DNA from: Isoetes taiwanensis
Lineage: Eukaryota; Streptophyta; Lycopodiopsida; Isoetales; Isoetaceae
Assembly (NCBI GenBank): GCA_021234155.1
Contig: JAJEKV010000032.1
Location: 558,001-622,000, forward strand
Direction: 5' to 3'
DNA: 64,000 nt
Shown here: in pieces, positions 33,213-44,939 of the stretch
How positions within the stretch are numbered: position 1 is the first letter of the stretch
Layout of the letters: each line of letters begins with the position of its first letter
Position numbers and translations under genes: made by a program
Notes under the pieces: generated by a model
The model's input: only the letters and a program-made list of their open reading frames with translations
Database searches by the model: none
What the model was told of the DNA's origin: nothing

Positions 33213-35608
33213 ATGATTTGCAATGAGTTCAAAATCGTGGAATTCATTGTGGATGGCAGTGGCGGACCTAAGGCAGCGAGTGCAGGCGCTGGTGTGACCG
33301 GCTGGATCGATTCGAGCTCCGGAGGCATGGCAGACAACCGGATTGGGAGGAGCGACCCCCTGGAGATGCAATCGGCAGTTCATAGAAGGGTTCCGAAGCT
33401 GGCGCGGGCGGCCCAGCAGACTCGTCTGGGTGGGGTTGGATCTTCCACCCAAAAGCCTAATCCGCCTTCAGCGGATCTTCTTATGCCAGAAAGGCAGACT
33501 GTAGGGATGGATTTGGCAGCATCGGGACTACAGAGCCGAACTATGGGGCTGTTGGTATCATCAGATTCTTCTGCAGGTGAGGTGGTTGGCGTGGGGAGGA
33601 GCTCGGCAGCTTCAGGGCCACAGGGCCGGCCGGATAGGTTGGGGTTTAGGTTGCCCACAGATTCGATTGCCCCAGTGCCGGATTTGGTTAATTCATCACT
33701 TGAGGCAGGTGTGGATGGTGGTAGCGGGTCTCTTGAGGCAGGTAGCGGGCCACTTCAATCTGGCGCCCATTGGGCTGAGGTGTCCATGGTTTTGAGGAGG
33801 GATGAGGTTGGGCAGACAACCTTAAGGCCCCTGGGTTGTGCGCTGCAACCAGGGGCTGGGCAAGGCTCTACGGAGATCGGAGGCAAGAAAGGGGGCGGGC
33901 TGCCCTCTTTTGGGTTTGGTGCAGCAGCCAGGATCGGGGCAGGGTCCTATGGAGGTCGGTGAGAGGGAGGGGGTGACTCATCCCCCCACAGGTCAGGGAG
34001 CATCCTCGGCACTCAATCTGCAGGTTGGCGTTCAGGCTGGGAGTCCTTGTGCAAGAGGGTGCACAGCCGCAGGGAAGCGTAATTTGAGGTCCCGAAAGAT
34101 GCCGCCACTTGAGACAAAGAACTCCGGCCAGTCCAAATTCGGCTTGGTCTCGACGCGTTCGGAGGATCCATTTGCAAAGCGGCGATCCGATGTGCGGTTG
34201 CCCCGTGGCAATGGGTGTGGTGGTGTGCCACGCATCCGCTATAAGCCGCCGGGGCAGGACAGCCCAAGTCCGGGAGGCGTATGGCCGAGGGGCATGGAGT
34301 CGGGTGGCGGGACTCGCAGCGACGAACAACACGGTGGAGTCGGCTTTCCATACGGTTCTCAGAATGGATCCGGCACACCGTGGCACCGGCCGACACTTAT
34401 CGGATGGAGTTGGCTTTGGCTTTCTTGAATCAGCACAACAGGAGGGAGTTGCAGGTGGACCCCATTGGCCCTCCGGCGGCCATAGTCGAGTTAGATCATC
34501 AGCATCATCTCAAGTCTATCTCTAACCTAGTCTCGTGCGCGGTGTTGGTGTACTATACTGGGATGCTTGACACCAGGAGAGTGGGCGGGTGGCTGCAAGC
34601 TCACTTCAAGCGGTTGGGGATTTCGCCGTTTCAGTCCATGAAGTTCCTGGGGAACAATTTCTTTCTTCTCATGTTCGATGCACCCCCAGTAGTGGAGAGG
34701 GTTGTGGCGAGAGGGGTTGACCTCATGTGGGGGAACTATCTGATTTACCAGCATTACACCCCTAGGGTGAGTGCTCGGTCATTATCGGCCCTGAAGATCC
34801 CGTGTTGGTTTCAGGTGATGGATCTCCCAGCGGATATGTTGTTGCCAGAGTTCATGATTGCGATGGCAAATGGGCTCGGCGGCCATATTGCGCCTCCATA
34901 GTTCGAGCCAAAGATACGTGTGGCTTTACCCGGATAGTCCACGCCTCCCGGTGGATCATTAGGGCCGAGGCCGGTACTTTCGGTTTCCTCTCGGGGCGCT
35001 TAAATGGGGCGAGAGATCCACGTAGAATATTTTCCGCTCTCCGTGTCTTTGCGGGCTCGCCTGCGGATCCAGGCCGTGTCGGTGATGTCGGGGCCTCCGC
35101 GGGAGGCAAGGAGGGAGGTTCCAGGGGGTGGGGACCAGGTTGGTCCCAAACTTCCGGTGGAGGAGGCTCTTCCAACCAGATCCAGCGGTCCCAGGCCTGG
35201 GGATAGGTCACCGGGTCTATCTCGGATAATGAGCGGTGGTCACGCCCGGGCAAGCAGTGGATCGGTATCTTCACGGCATCGGTGGCCCGTAGTTGCTTCA
35301 CATCCAAAGGCCGTGAACGCGGCAGAGCAGCGGCAATCCCGACAGATGGGCTCGGGATTGGTGGAGGAGCGGCTGGTGCAGCCGTCGGATTCTGATGCTG
35401 TATCCACCCAAGCCTCCTCGGAGGGGATGGAACTGGATAAGGTGGCTCGGGGACGCTCGTGGGCGGATGAGGTGGATTTGGATGCTGAGGTTGCACTCAC
35501 AGATAACCCGCTCGCTCTTGTTCCATACGACTCAGATCAGGGGCCGGCCTCACCCACAAGACGAGGCGGAAGAAGAAGTATCATAAGAATCCTTCTTCTC
35601 AGTCGTAG
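33213..35608 (+). pseudogene. LINE ORF1 (DUF4283-like RNA-binding protein), broken
   Basis: A Gly/Ser/Pro-rich N-terminal part (33,213-33,962) is followed, after frame changes, by a recognisable plant LINE ORF1 core at about 34,560-34,890: GNNFFLLMFDAPPVVERVV, DLMWGNYLIYQHYTP and LKIPCWFQVMDLPADML. This is the DUF4283-type fold preceding a short linker. The C-terminal part (35,004-35,608) is in another frame and lists basic and acidic blocks. ORF1 proteins bind the LINE RNA. At least two frameshifts disable it. Confidence 0.75.
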
Positions 35609-35610
35609 TT

Positions 35611-38536
35611 ATGGATAAAAAGATCATGAGCTGGAATGTTAGGTAGGTGCGTTAAGTCACCGCTAAGAGAAACGAGAGTGGCGTTGGCTGTTCGGAAGTT
35701 GGATCCAGATATTTTGTGTCTTCAGGAGCATAAGTGTCACAGGGGAGACTCTGGGGCACTGTTGGATATGTTTGGGCCGCAATACACTGCTGCGGTTGCC
35801 ATCTCTGGGGCCTCTAAGTGTGGGACTGCCATTGCGTGGAAGATGCATGTGCCGGTGACTTTTACCATGGCTGATCGTTGGGGCAGGTGGGTCATCATCA
35901 AGTGGCGCGAGGGTCCACACGAGTGGGGGATTGTGAATGTCTATGCCCACAACAGTGCACGGCAGAGAGGGGCTTTGTGGGCGTTGTTAAGACATAAGGT
36001 CGCATCTTAGGGGGCGGATGTGGCTTGGCTACTGTTGGGCGACTTCAACATGGTCGAGTCCGTTCATGATAGGTGTGGCAGAGGAGCGGAAGTGGTGCGG
36101 GGTTTTGGCCATTGCCGCATGGGTATCTTCTTGGACTCCTTACATCTGGCAGAGGCGGCGGGCGATTCTTCATTTACGTGGTGTAATCAGTGGACGGGGG
36201 TCCGTCGGGCATACGCTCGACACGACAGATGCTATACTAATACCCTAGCAGCGGACCAGGTGCCTCAGCTTAGGCGGACGAACATTTTGTCTACCGCGGT
36301 CTCTGACCATTTTCCTCGTTAATCTCGAGGAGCGGCTCGCAGCGCCAAAGCGCCTTGTGTTCATGTTAAATACCGCCTATCTGAAGGATGCTGATTTCTC
36401 GTGGGGATGCCAACAGATTTGGTTTTGCACCTTTCGGGATAAGTTCGGGATGGCAGGGATGGTGCAGGCCTTAGCGGAGATCAAGGCATTTGCCAAGTCG
36501 TGGGGCAGTCGGAGAGCACGGCAAGAGAGGGAGGTGTTAGAGGCGTTGTATCGCGAATTGGAAGACCTTAGGTCTCAGCCGTCTGACGGGGTGCGGGAGA
36601 ATGAGATTTTGCGCTACATTGCAGCAGATGAATCCAGGAGGGCTGCTCAGGCAAGGGTGAAAGCGGGGATTACCTGGTTGCGGGAAGGGGACACTAATTC
36701 TCGTATGTTCTTCAGGGCTGCGCGACAGAAGAAGTATGCGGTGGCATGGAATAATTTAAGGGCTAAACTTAGCTATTTAGCGATTTTTTTAGCACTGGAG
36801 GGGCTGAGGATGGCAGACGGATCGCAACAGATTGGCAGTCAGTACGCTGATGATTCATTCCTCTTCCTGCAGGCTGATGAGGGGAATCTGTTAAACACGA
36901 AGGAGTTGCTGGACACATTTTCCTTTGCTTCTGGCTGCCTCATGAATTGGGCGGCGTGCTTCGATTATGGTAGGCAACCGATCCCATGCACGTGGTCGTG
37001 TCTCAATTCCCATGGCGAGCGACCGCGTGGCACGTGCTCTAGGCTTTTTGGGTATTCCGTTCGGCGCATCGACATTTCAGCGCCGCCACCGTGGGGGAGG
37101 ACATTCTGGTGGGACTGCGGCGGCATCTCAATTGGTGGAAAGGGGGGAAGCTGTCCATGGCTGGCAGGGTCACTGTGGCGAAGTCCGTCCTATGTTCGAC
37201 TCATATTTATATGGCTTCTATCATCCTGGCGCCAGAGAGCAAGGTGTAGGAGATCTCCTCTATGGCTCATAACTTCATATGGGGAGGCAGTGAGGAAGGG
37301 GCGGTCGTGAAGGTGGCCTGGTGGAAGTGCGTGCGCCCCAAGGCTGCGGGTGGACTCGGCTTCTTCGACCTCTCGCTGCATGGCAAGGTCCTCTTGTCCA
37401 AGTTTGTCTTTGCCATTCTTGAGAATGCGCTCGACTCCCCGGGCATGGTCTTGCTTCACCAGTCGCTGTCCCACTCAATAGTTTTCCACAAGCCGTTTGT
37501 GTCCGCGAGGCTCCCTTGGGCTTTGTTCATGGATATCAGGCCGTATGCTCATGCCTCTCCATTTCTGAAGGGGCTCTTGCGAGCCTGGGAGCAGGTCCGT
37601 CTGCTGTTTTCAATTGACGCCACCAGGTGCATTCAGTTGGAGGCATCGCCTTGGTGGATCCCGCTTGGACCACGTGCACCCGTGGTTCTGGCAGCCTCCG
37701 TCAATCCCCGAGTTCAGCGCAGATGGACGCAGTGTGGGGTATTCATGGTGGTGGACTGGTATATGGACGGGCAGCTGGCACCCTGGCAACTTTTTCGCCA
37801 CAGATTTCGGCTTCAAGAACAGGATTGTGCTATCTGGGCGCGGGTGGCTAATGCTCTGCCGCTGCACTCTCCGCAGGTATTAGGACGTGTGTGGAAGTGT
37901 CATCCGAAAGTAGATCCCTCAAATTTCGTGAAATCCTGTTATGGGCTTTTGGCAATTCAAGATGAGCTGCCTCCTTCGGATGGGTGGAGTCTTCAGGTGC
38001 CTGGGGATGATTGGGCCTATATCTAGAGATGGGGATGGAACCCAATCTCGCCTCCCAAGATTCGAGTATTGCTGTGGCAGATTCTGCACCGTTCTTTGAG
38101 GGTGAACACGTGGGTCCACAGGATCAACCCGCGGATCAACGACTTGTGTCCTATGTGTGGTGCCTGTGTGGAGACCCTGGAACACTGCATGTTTCTCTGT
38201 TCAGATATCCAGCTGGCATGGCAGTGGGTCCAGCGCCTCTTTCATACCTCGCTCCGTAGTCAAGAGGTTCTTTTGGGGCTGTACCGTAACAGGTGGTACC
38301 AGCTTCAGAGTCTGGCCTTTCATTTATGTAAAGCCTGGTTGGTGTGGCTCATTTGGATGAGACGACGCATGAAGGTGTTTAGGAATGCAGAGATGCAGCC
38401 TGAGGCTTTGGTCCCGCAGTTGAGGTATAAACTGTATCTATCTTATTTGGCGTCCCCTCGGAAAGAGCAGTTCAAGGCAGCTGCTTGGGAAAGAACCCTC
38501 CACATTGTAGACACTTTGGGCAGATTTGTGGCTTGA
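35611..38536 (+). pseudogene. LINE ORF2 (endonuclease / reverse transcriptase), broken, RT core deleted
   Basis: Starts MDKKIMSWNVR and meets a stop at once. The AP-type endonuclease follows in other frames: LDPDILCLQEHK (catalytic Glu), LLLGDFNMVESV, and TAVSDHFP (catalytic Asp-His), about 35,690-36,320. A linker (TWLREGDTNSRMFFRAARQKK) leads to a large deletion near 36,750: only the QYADDSFLFLQAD block of reverse transcriptase remains. The C-terminal part is better preserved, with MAHNFIWGG..., and a zinc-knuckle-like LCPMCGACVETLEHCMFLC at about 38,140. Target-primed reverse transcription would need all of these. Confidence 0.85.
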
Positions 38537-38664
38537 GTCGTAGATAGGTATACATGTTAGGTGGGTGCTCGCTCTGGTGTGGGCAGGAGCACCCTAATAT
38601 CGCTCGTCTTGTATTTATTCTGGATTAATATTAGTTAATGTGATCTTTCAAAAAAAAAAAAAAA

Positions 38665-39841
38665 TCATTCTTGCCTTAAAGGCCTGAACCGAGTCCTTGT
38701 TCTACCATAACTATTTGCAGAGCAATTGTTGATTACAGATGAACCATAGGAACAGTCAATAAAGAATAGGGTGACTTTGCAACATACCTTTGTATGCATC
38801 AGAGCATATCAGAGCATAACTATCTGACTACTTTATCCAGGCCCTTGTTTTTAAAAAGCTAACAATATACATTAAATTATTGCCTTGTTAAAATGAAGAT
38901 GGCAAGTGAGTTTTATAGCAAAAACCACAAATTATAAAGTTTCCGACCTGAAAGGTAGCTCCTTCTGTAATGACATCAAAATGCAGCAAGACACCTTCCA
39001 GAAAGAAATACACGCAATAAGATAAACTTGGAGATATTTATCACTCACTGCATGCAAAGCACATGAAATTATTATATAGCAGCACTTAATATATGGGCAA
39101 ATCAAAGAAGTCCTTTGAGAAAAAGCATAAAGACAAATTTATGTGGCAGGATACAATATAGGTGAAAAGAATAATAGAGACCCATTTAAAAACCACCAGA
39201 ATCTGTCAAAAGTCGTCCTGGCCAACTCATGAACTTGTGAAGACCATCCAAATCATCTAGCAAGTTTGCATCAAGGCGAATTTCTAAATGATATGCATTC
39301 CCTCGAACCGTTCAGAAGCATCCAGGTCCTAGATCTTGCATTTCAAAACTTAATAGTTGAACCATTTCTTGCACTAGGGCAAGCAATCACATGCAAGCAC
39401 CATAGTTCCTTTTTGATGCTCAAATCTAATGGATACCAGTTAAAGTTGCAAGGCACAAATCGCAATGTAAAGTGGTGGGGGCAGGACCCATCTGGGTGTG
39501 TTGTAAAGTGTCACATGTCCGATAGGACGCTGCCTTGTGGCGTGACGTTAAAATCTCTTCTTCTTCTTCTTCTTCTTCTACAGACCTGGTTGCCCGAAGG
39601 CCAATAGCAAGCATGTTCCTGAAATTCAGCTGCATAAAATGCAAAGCATGCTCTATCCCTACAGTTCATAAGTGGACCGCAAGTCTGATCTAGACATTTG
39701 ACAATAGTTTTATTATTAACCATGAAGAATAATATGCACAATAGAAACAATGAATACAAACAAATAAATGGATCATAAGCAATCTAGTGTTTTACCTCTA
39801 TCAACCTTCCAAGTGCTTATGATGTGAACCTAATGTGAAAG
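38665..39841. other. Helitron body between LINE and CACTA; no gene recognised
   Basis: AT-rich with a (TTC)8 microsatellite at about 39,554-39,580. Open frames around it are short and repeat-driven. Confidence 0.5.
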
Positions 39842-39954
39842 TTCGACAACCACCCCAATTCTGGGTCCACACCTAAAAACAACAGTAATAAAAAAGCCAC
39901 ATGTCGTTGTTCCAAAAAATCTACATGTGGTTATGTGGAGGTGTGGTTTATTAA

Positions 39955-40675
39955 GGAGATGGTGTAGTTTTTTTTTACGGAGCTATAGTTTTTTTTTTTT
40001 TGAAGGTGTGGTCTTTTTTGAGGTGTCGTTTTTTTAAAAGAAGTGTTGCTTTTTTTTTTTTGAGGGGGTGTTGTTTCTAAGAAGGTGTTGTTTTTTGAAG
40101 TGTAGTTTATAACTAGGTGTAGTTTTTAAGTAGTTGTTTTCTATGGAAGTATAGTCTTTAGAACATAGTGAGGTGTAGTTTTTAAGTGGTTGTTTTTTGA
40201 GAAAGTATGGTTTTCTGAAGTGGTGTGATTTTTTTAATTGAGATGTTGTTTTTTGAGGTGTGGTTTATAAGTGGGTGTAGTTTTTAAATGGCTGTTTTTT
40301 AAGTAAGTATGGTTTTTTGAAGTGTGGTTTATAAGCGGGTGTAGTTTTTAAGTGGCCATTTTTTAATGAAATATGGTTTTCTGAAGTGGTGTAGTTTATA
40401 ACTAGGTGTAGTTTTTAAGAAGCTATTTTTAAGGAAGTATGATTTTTTTAGGTGTGGTTTATATAACTAGGTGTAGTTTTAAGTATTTTTTTTTTAAAAG
40501 TAAGTATGGTTTTTTAGGTGTGGTTTTTAAGTAGGTGTAGTTTTTAAGTGGTTTTTTTCTAAAGAAGTGTAGTTTTCTGAAGTGGTGTGGTTTATAACAA
40601 GGTGTAGTTTTTAGGTAGCTATTTCTTAAGGAAGTATGGTTTTTTGAGGTGTTTTTGAGGCTATTTCTTAAGCAA
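39955..40675 (+). repeat. CACTA left subterminal repeat array (GTGTAGTTTT)
   Basis: About twenty GTGTAGTTTTTAAG / GTGTGGTTTATAA words alternate with AAGTATGGTTTTTTG at roughly 20-base intervals, with longer super-units near 80-100 bases. They are the inverse complement of the array at the right end. Confidence 0.85.
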
Positions 40676-40767
40676 AGCACCACTACCTGGAATATTGTTT
40701 GTGTGCTCAAATTTGGAAATGTATCGTATTGTTTTACATTCGTGAAAAATACCTTCAATGGTTAGAT

Positions 40768-41488
40768 CCAAGGTGGCTCAAACATGCCACGCGGGCTCCA
40801 ATATGCCACATGGCCTCCAACATGCCAAGGTGGCTCAAGCATGCCACGTGGGCTCAAAGATACCAAGATGGCCCAAACATGCCACGCAGGCTCCTACATG
40901 CCACCTATAGGCTCCAACATGCCACTTGGGCTCCAACATGCCACGGCTCCAACATGCCAATGTGCCAAAAACATGCCATCTAGGGCTCCAACATGCCAAG
41001 GTGGCTCAAACATGCCATGTGGGCTCCAACATACCACCTAGGCTACAACATGCCAAGATGGCTCAAACATGCCATCTAGGCTCCAACATGTCACCTAGGC
41101 TCAAACATGCCAAGGTGGCTCAAAAATTCCACGCGCTCCAACATGCCACCTAGGCTCCAACATGCCAAGGTGGCTCAAATATGTCGTGGGCTTCAACATA
41201 ACACCTAGGCTCAAACATGCCAAGGTGGCTCAAACATGCCACGTGGGCTCCAACATGCCAACATGCCTCAAACATGCCATCTAGGCTCCAACATGCCAAG
41301 GTGGCTCAAACATGCCATGTGGGCTCCAACGTGCCACCTAGGCTCCAACCTGCCAAGGTGGCTCAAGCATGCCGCCTAGGCAACGCGGGCTCCACATGCC
41401 ACATAGGCTCCAACATGCCAAGATGGCTCATACATGCGATGTGGGCTCCAACATGCCAAGGTGGCTCAAACATGCCACGCAGGCTATG
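40768..41488 (+). repeat. ACATGCCA minisatellite array in CACTA (left)
   Basis: About 35-40 units of 17-20 bases with cores GGCTCCAACATGCCA and GGCTCAAACATGCCA, joined by AGGTG or CCTA. The core differs from array A by one base (ACATGCCA for ACATGTCA) and shares the GCCACCTAGG word with array B. Confidence 0.9.
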
Positions 41489-41682
41489 ATATAGACTCTG
41501 AAATGTAAACCCTGTGAGTTACTAGGTTCTTGAAGGGTTTACGTTTTGAAGCTTGAGTTTTTAGTCACTTGAGCCGGGATGATCGGGACGGGGAGTTGCA
41601 ATTGGTAATGTGGAGCAAAGAGAACTAACAAAATTGATTTTGGATTTACTCTCTTCCCGGTCTGTGATTTAGAATTCAATAG

Positions 41683-42020
41683 CAGTTTTTGCAGTAGCAA
41701 TCATGTTTGGGACAATTCGGGATGGCCGGTAGACTGAAACTCCATTTTTTAGGTGGTCATGTCTCCACATGCATGTCTAGAGATGGTGCATCAAGTTATC
41801 CATGCAAACGACCACGTCTCAACCTCCGAAATGTAAACCCTATGAGTTACTAGGTTCTTGTAAGGTTTACGCTTTGGAGGTCGATACCATGGTCGTTTTT
41901 ATGGTTAACTTGATGCACCATCTCTAAACATGCATGCAAGGTCATAGCAACTAAAAAAGTGGAGTTTGGTCTATCGGCCATCTAGAATGATCCAAAATAA
42001 TATCTTGCTACTGCAAAAGC
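41683..42020. repeat. Foldback (inverted repeat) of ~340 bp
   Basis: Arms of about 130 bases: TTTTTGCAGTAGCAA at the left end pairs with TTGCTACTGCAAAA at the right end, and AGAGATGGTGCATCAAGTTA near 41,780 pairs with TAACTTGATGCACCATCTCT near 41,905. The centre holds a further hairpin around GAAATGTAAACCCTATGAG, a near copy of which lies outside at about 41,500. Such hairpins can be MITEs or sources of small RNA. Confidence 0.8.
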
Positions 42021-42039
42021 GGCTCTGCACCTCCAATTG

Positions 42040-42470
42040 TCACATCAGGAGGAGGATAGATCCAAACTCCAATTTGCAAAAAATATGGGAGATGACATGG
42101 CATGAGTGGTGAGGTGGAAAAACATGAGGGGGTGGAAAAGTGGAGAATTTGCCTAGACAATTTTGCAACCTTTTATAAAAGCATATTTCTCCATGGTGAC
42201 ATGGCCCATTTGTTTTGATGGTGTGGCAAATCAGTGCAAGCAAGGTGACTTGGCACTGGAAAATTATGAGGTGTCATAAGAAAGAGAAACCAAACTTCTT
42301 CCTTTATAAAAAGTTCCTTTATGAAAAGGTGACTATTTGCAAAAGATATTGGTGATGACATGGCATGAGCATGTGAGGTGGCAAATATGATGATGACGTG
42401 GCAAAACATGAAGGAATTGAAAAATTCAAACTTTGCCTAGCCAATTTGCAACTTTTTGAGCATATTTCAC
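42040..42470 (+). repeat. Imperfect ~270-bp direct duplication
   Basis: TTTGCAAAAAATATGGGAGATGACATGGCATGAG (written here only as landmark near 42,075; core GATGACATGGCATGAG) recurs near 42,352, and TTTGCCTAGACAATTTTGC near 42,150 recurs as TTTGCCTAGCCAATTTGC near 42,433. Both copies lie in order, so the block was duplicated in tandem and diverged. Confidence 0.65.
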
Positions 42471-42673
42471 GCAAGTCGCATTATGACTAACACATTTGGT
42501 ATGGCAGAGTGAATAGGTTAAATTGAGGTGTCAATATGTAATGTGCCAAATACTATAACAATAGTAATATTGATACTCATTGAGGTAAGATAATCATCTT
42601 TTGCCCTTTGAGCTTCTTAAAACATGCTAATCCTATAAGTAGCTTATGATGCGCCAAATGATTTATAGAAGAA

Positions 42674-42702
42674 CTAGAAACGTGTGCCCGGCGATGCCGG
42701 GC
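42674..42702 (-). mobile_element. Helitron 3' terminus inside the CACTA element
   Basis: On the minus strand: GCCCGGC, loop, GCCGGGC (42,702-42,686), eight bases, CTAG (42,677-42,674), then T (42,673). The stem equals that of the 20.5-kb Helitron but flanking bases differ, so it is a related, separate insertion. The element extends to the right; its 5' TC end was not located. Confidence 0.8.
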
Positions 42703-42987
42703 ATTAGCTGTGGACGTTTAGAATGAGTAGAAGTGATGGATTTTGTAGACAGAATAATAAGCTATAAATGTAGATGTATTTGTAGATGTTACGTAGGTAT
42801 TGCCCAAGTGTAAAGCATTTAATGGATGCATTCCATTAGCCATATGCACATGGAATGGGTAGTAACATAGTGTTGGATAGAATGGGTAGATATAATAGAC
42901 TACATGGAATCTAGGGTAATCAACCTTAAACATTAAACCAATGCAATCTAATAATTTGCCATTTGAGAGGGAGGGAGCGATGGGATG

Positions 42988-43015
42988 GGAGGGAGGGAGG
43001 GAGGGAGGGAGGGAG
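42988..43015 (+). repeat. (GGGA)n microsatellite
   Basis: About seven GGGA units beginning just after GATGGGATG. Ordinary slippage repeat. Confidence 0.9.
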
Positions 43016-43814
43016 CTATGGTCAAATGTGGACAATGTTCTTTTAAATAGATATCATAAGGCATCGAGCTTTAGTTTGTGTTTCACATTGCATCCGTTTC
43101 TTTTTTTGTGGTAGAAGTTATCTTTTATGTTGTACATGAGAAGTTTTTTTTGTTGTGTGTTTTGATTTGGGGGATGTCATTACACTAATTGTAGTGACGT
43201 GTGTATTTGCTGGAGTTTAGTTGTTTGCCAGTTCTTGGGTTTCTATCTAGTATATAATTCTAAAAAAGACCTCTTAAAATTATATCAATGATCATCATTC
43301 GAGGATCATTCGAATAGTGCAACAATAGCAAATCATGTATACCTTAGAAGGTGCACAAACGGTTTTATCACAAGTAACAAATAATCTTAAATAACATGTA
43401 CATTAAATATTCACCAATCAAATGAAGCACTTAACCATGTTAATGGCAAGTAACGGACTTCCAGCCGCTCCCAAGCCTGTGAAAGAATGAAAACAAAAAT
43501 GCATTCCTGACAACAGAATAGAGGGTAAGAAACTGTGAATTTGTAGAGGGAAAACGTATGAATTTGTACACGTTCTGTTTCACAGAGCAAAGCTGTTTGA
43601 TACGCATTCTGTCAATTCTATCTCTATCATTCTTGCACTGCGACTCGCATGAACCAACAAAGCGCCTCTCATTCATCTCAGCAGATTTCTACAATGGTGG
43701 ACAGTGGATAGCCGCACACATGCGAACTACCCACGAAAAATAAAGGGAAAATCCAATTATATCATTTGGACCCCAAAAACAAATACAATGCTAATAGATG
43801 AGTGGCTAATGTAC

Positions 43815-43897
43815 CTGCCGAAAGCTTATCACCGGGATTAAAAAACCCCGCCCTTTCGGGTTTTCGAGGAAAAACCCTACTGATAAGCCTTCGGCAA
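43815..43897. repeat. Hairpin: TGCCGAAAGCTTATCA with inverted partner
   Basis: TGCCGAAAGCTTATCA (about 43,817) pairs with TGATAAGCCTTCGGCA (about 43,880) with one mismatch. The loop carries further pairing between CCGCCC/GGG and AAAAACCC/GGGTTTT words, giving a compact stem of about 80 bases. Confidence 0.75.
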
Positions 43898-44130
43898 GGG
43901 GCTTAGACAAACGTAAGGCATAGAATCGCTCCCAAAAACTCCCGCATGGAGAAGTCAAAACGGATGGCGCTCGCCAACCTGTACCTGCACATCACCAACA
44001 CAACAAACGAAAACATACCCGAGAATAGCATCACCCGGTTGGGTGGAAAAAGCATCACCCAATCGGTGGAAAAACATGAAAAAAGAACTTGTACAAAATA
44101 TAATAAACAAAGAAAGGGGAGGGTGGGTTC

Positions 44131-44700
44131 AAAGAGAATAAGGTGCTGGCGAGAAGAGGAAGCGCCGATGAAACGTCGATGAAGAATTCATAATAAGTAG
44201 CAAACGCCCAACCGGAAGAACGCCCAAAACGCATCACGATGCATGCATCGCGGCGATGCAATGCATGCATGCTTCGTCTTGAGTAAGAATGCCGATTCGC
44301 CAACGCCAAATCGGCGACATTCTTGCCGCACGCATTCGCATGAACCAACAAAGCGCCCGAATACCAAAGGACTTCCTTAACAAACTAGGATCGAGGGGCG
44401 AAAGGTCACCGGGATGAAGGCTAAAGGCCGGAAAGGACAGCGGAAAGCAACGCCAAATTAGCCAAACCGAAAAGAAGAAGCCCCTCCCGCCTGGAAACAA
44501 TTCAAAGAGAATAAGGTACTACTGAGAGAAGAGGAAGCGCCGATGAAACGTCGATGAAGAATTCCGCAATAAGTAGCAAACGCCCAACCGGAAGAACGGC
44601 CCAAAACGCATGCGATGCATGCATGCGACGCATGCAATGCATGCATGCTCGTCTTGAGCAAGAATGCCGATTCGCTACGCGAATCGACGACATTTGTGTC
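44131..44700. repeat. Tandem duplication, period ~373 bp, with ATGCATGC blocks
   Basis: AAAGAGAATAAGGT at 44,131 recurs at 44,504. From each, GAGGAAGCGCCGATGAAACG and CAAACGCCCAACCGGAAGAA follow, then a variable GATGCATGCATGCG-rich block and AAGAATGCCGATTCGC. The ATGCATGC blocks differ between copies, so they are the fast-changing part. Confidence 0.85.
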
Positions 44701-44939
44701 CAAATACCAAAACCATATTCTGACCAAAGCGGGAGTCCCCAAGGATGATCAACATCATCATCATTATCACTCATATTAGAATTCATTATCATAACCCTAT
44801 TTCTCAAAGGAGGGAAAACACTTTCTGTTACTAAAAGTGTGAAACAAAGGATAGAAATCAAATAGGTTGCTCACAATCGAAATGCAAAACATGGCGGAGA
44901 ATTAGCAACTGCCCAGGGTCTGTCACAATAGCTACGATT

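Larger units (their letters stand above)
33205..38664 (+). mobile_element. L1-type LINE, degenerate, with poly(A) tail
   Basis: About 5.46 kb of markedly GC-rich sequence inside AT-rich Helitron DNA, ending in about 15 A (38,650-38,664). ORF1 and ORF2 are both present but broken. The abrupt composition change on both sides defines the limits to within some tens of bases on the left. No convincing target duplication was found. Confidence 0.88.

Noticed and set aside
33170-38690. Target duplication of the large LINE
   Set aside because: Candidate flanks (TTCTTATTGC and TCATTCTTGCC) share too little to be convincing.
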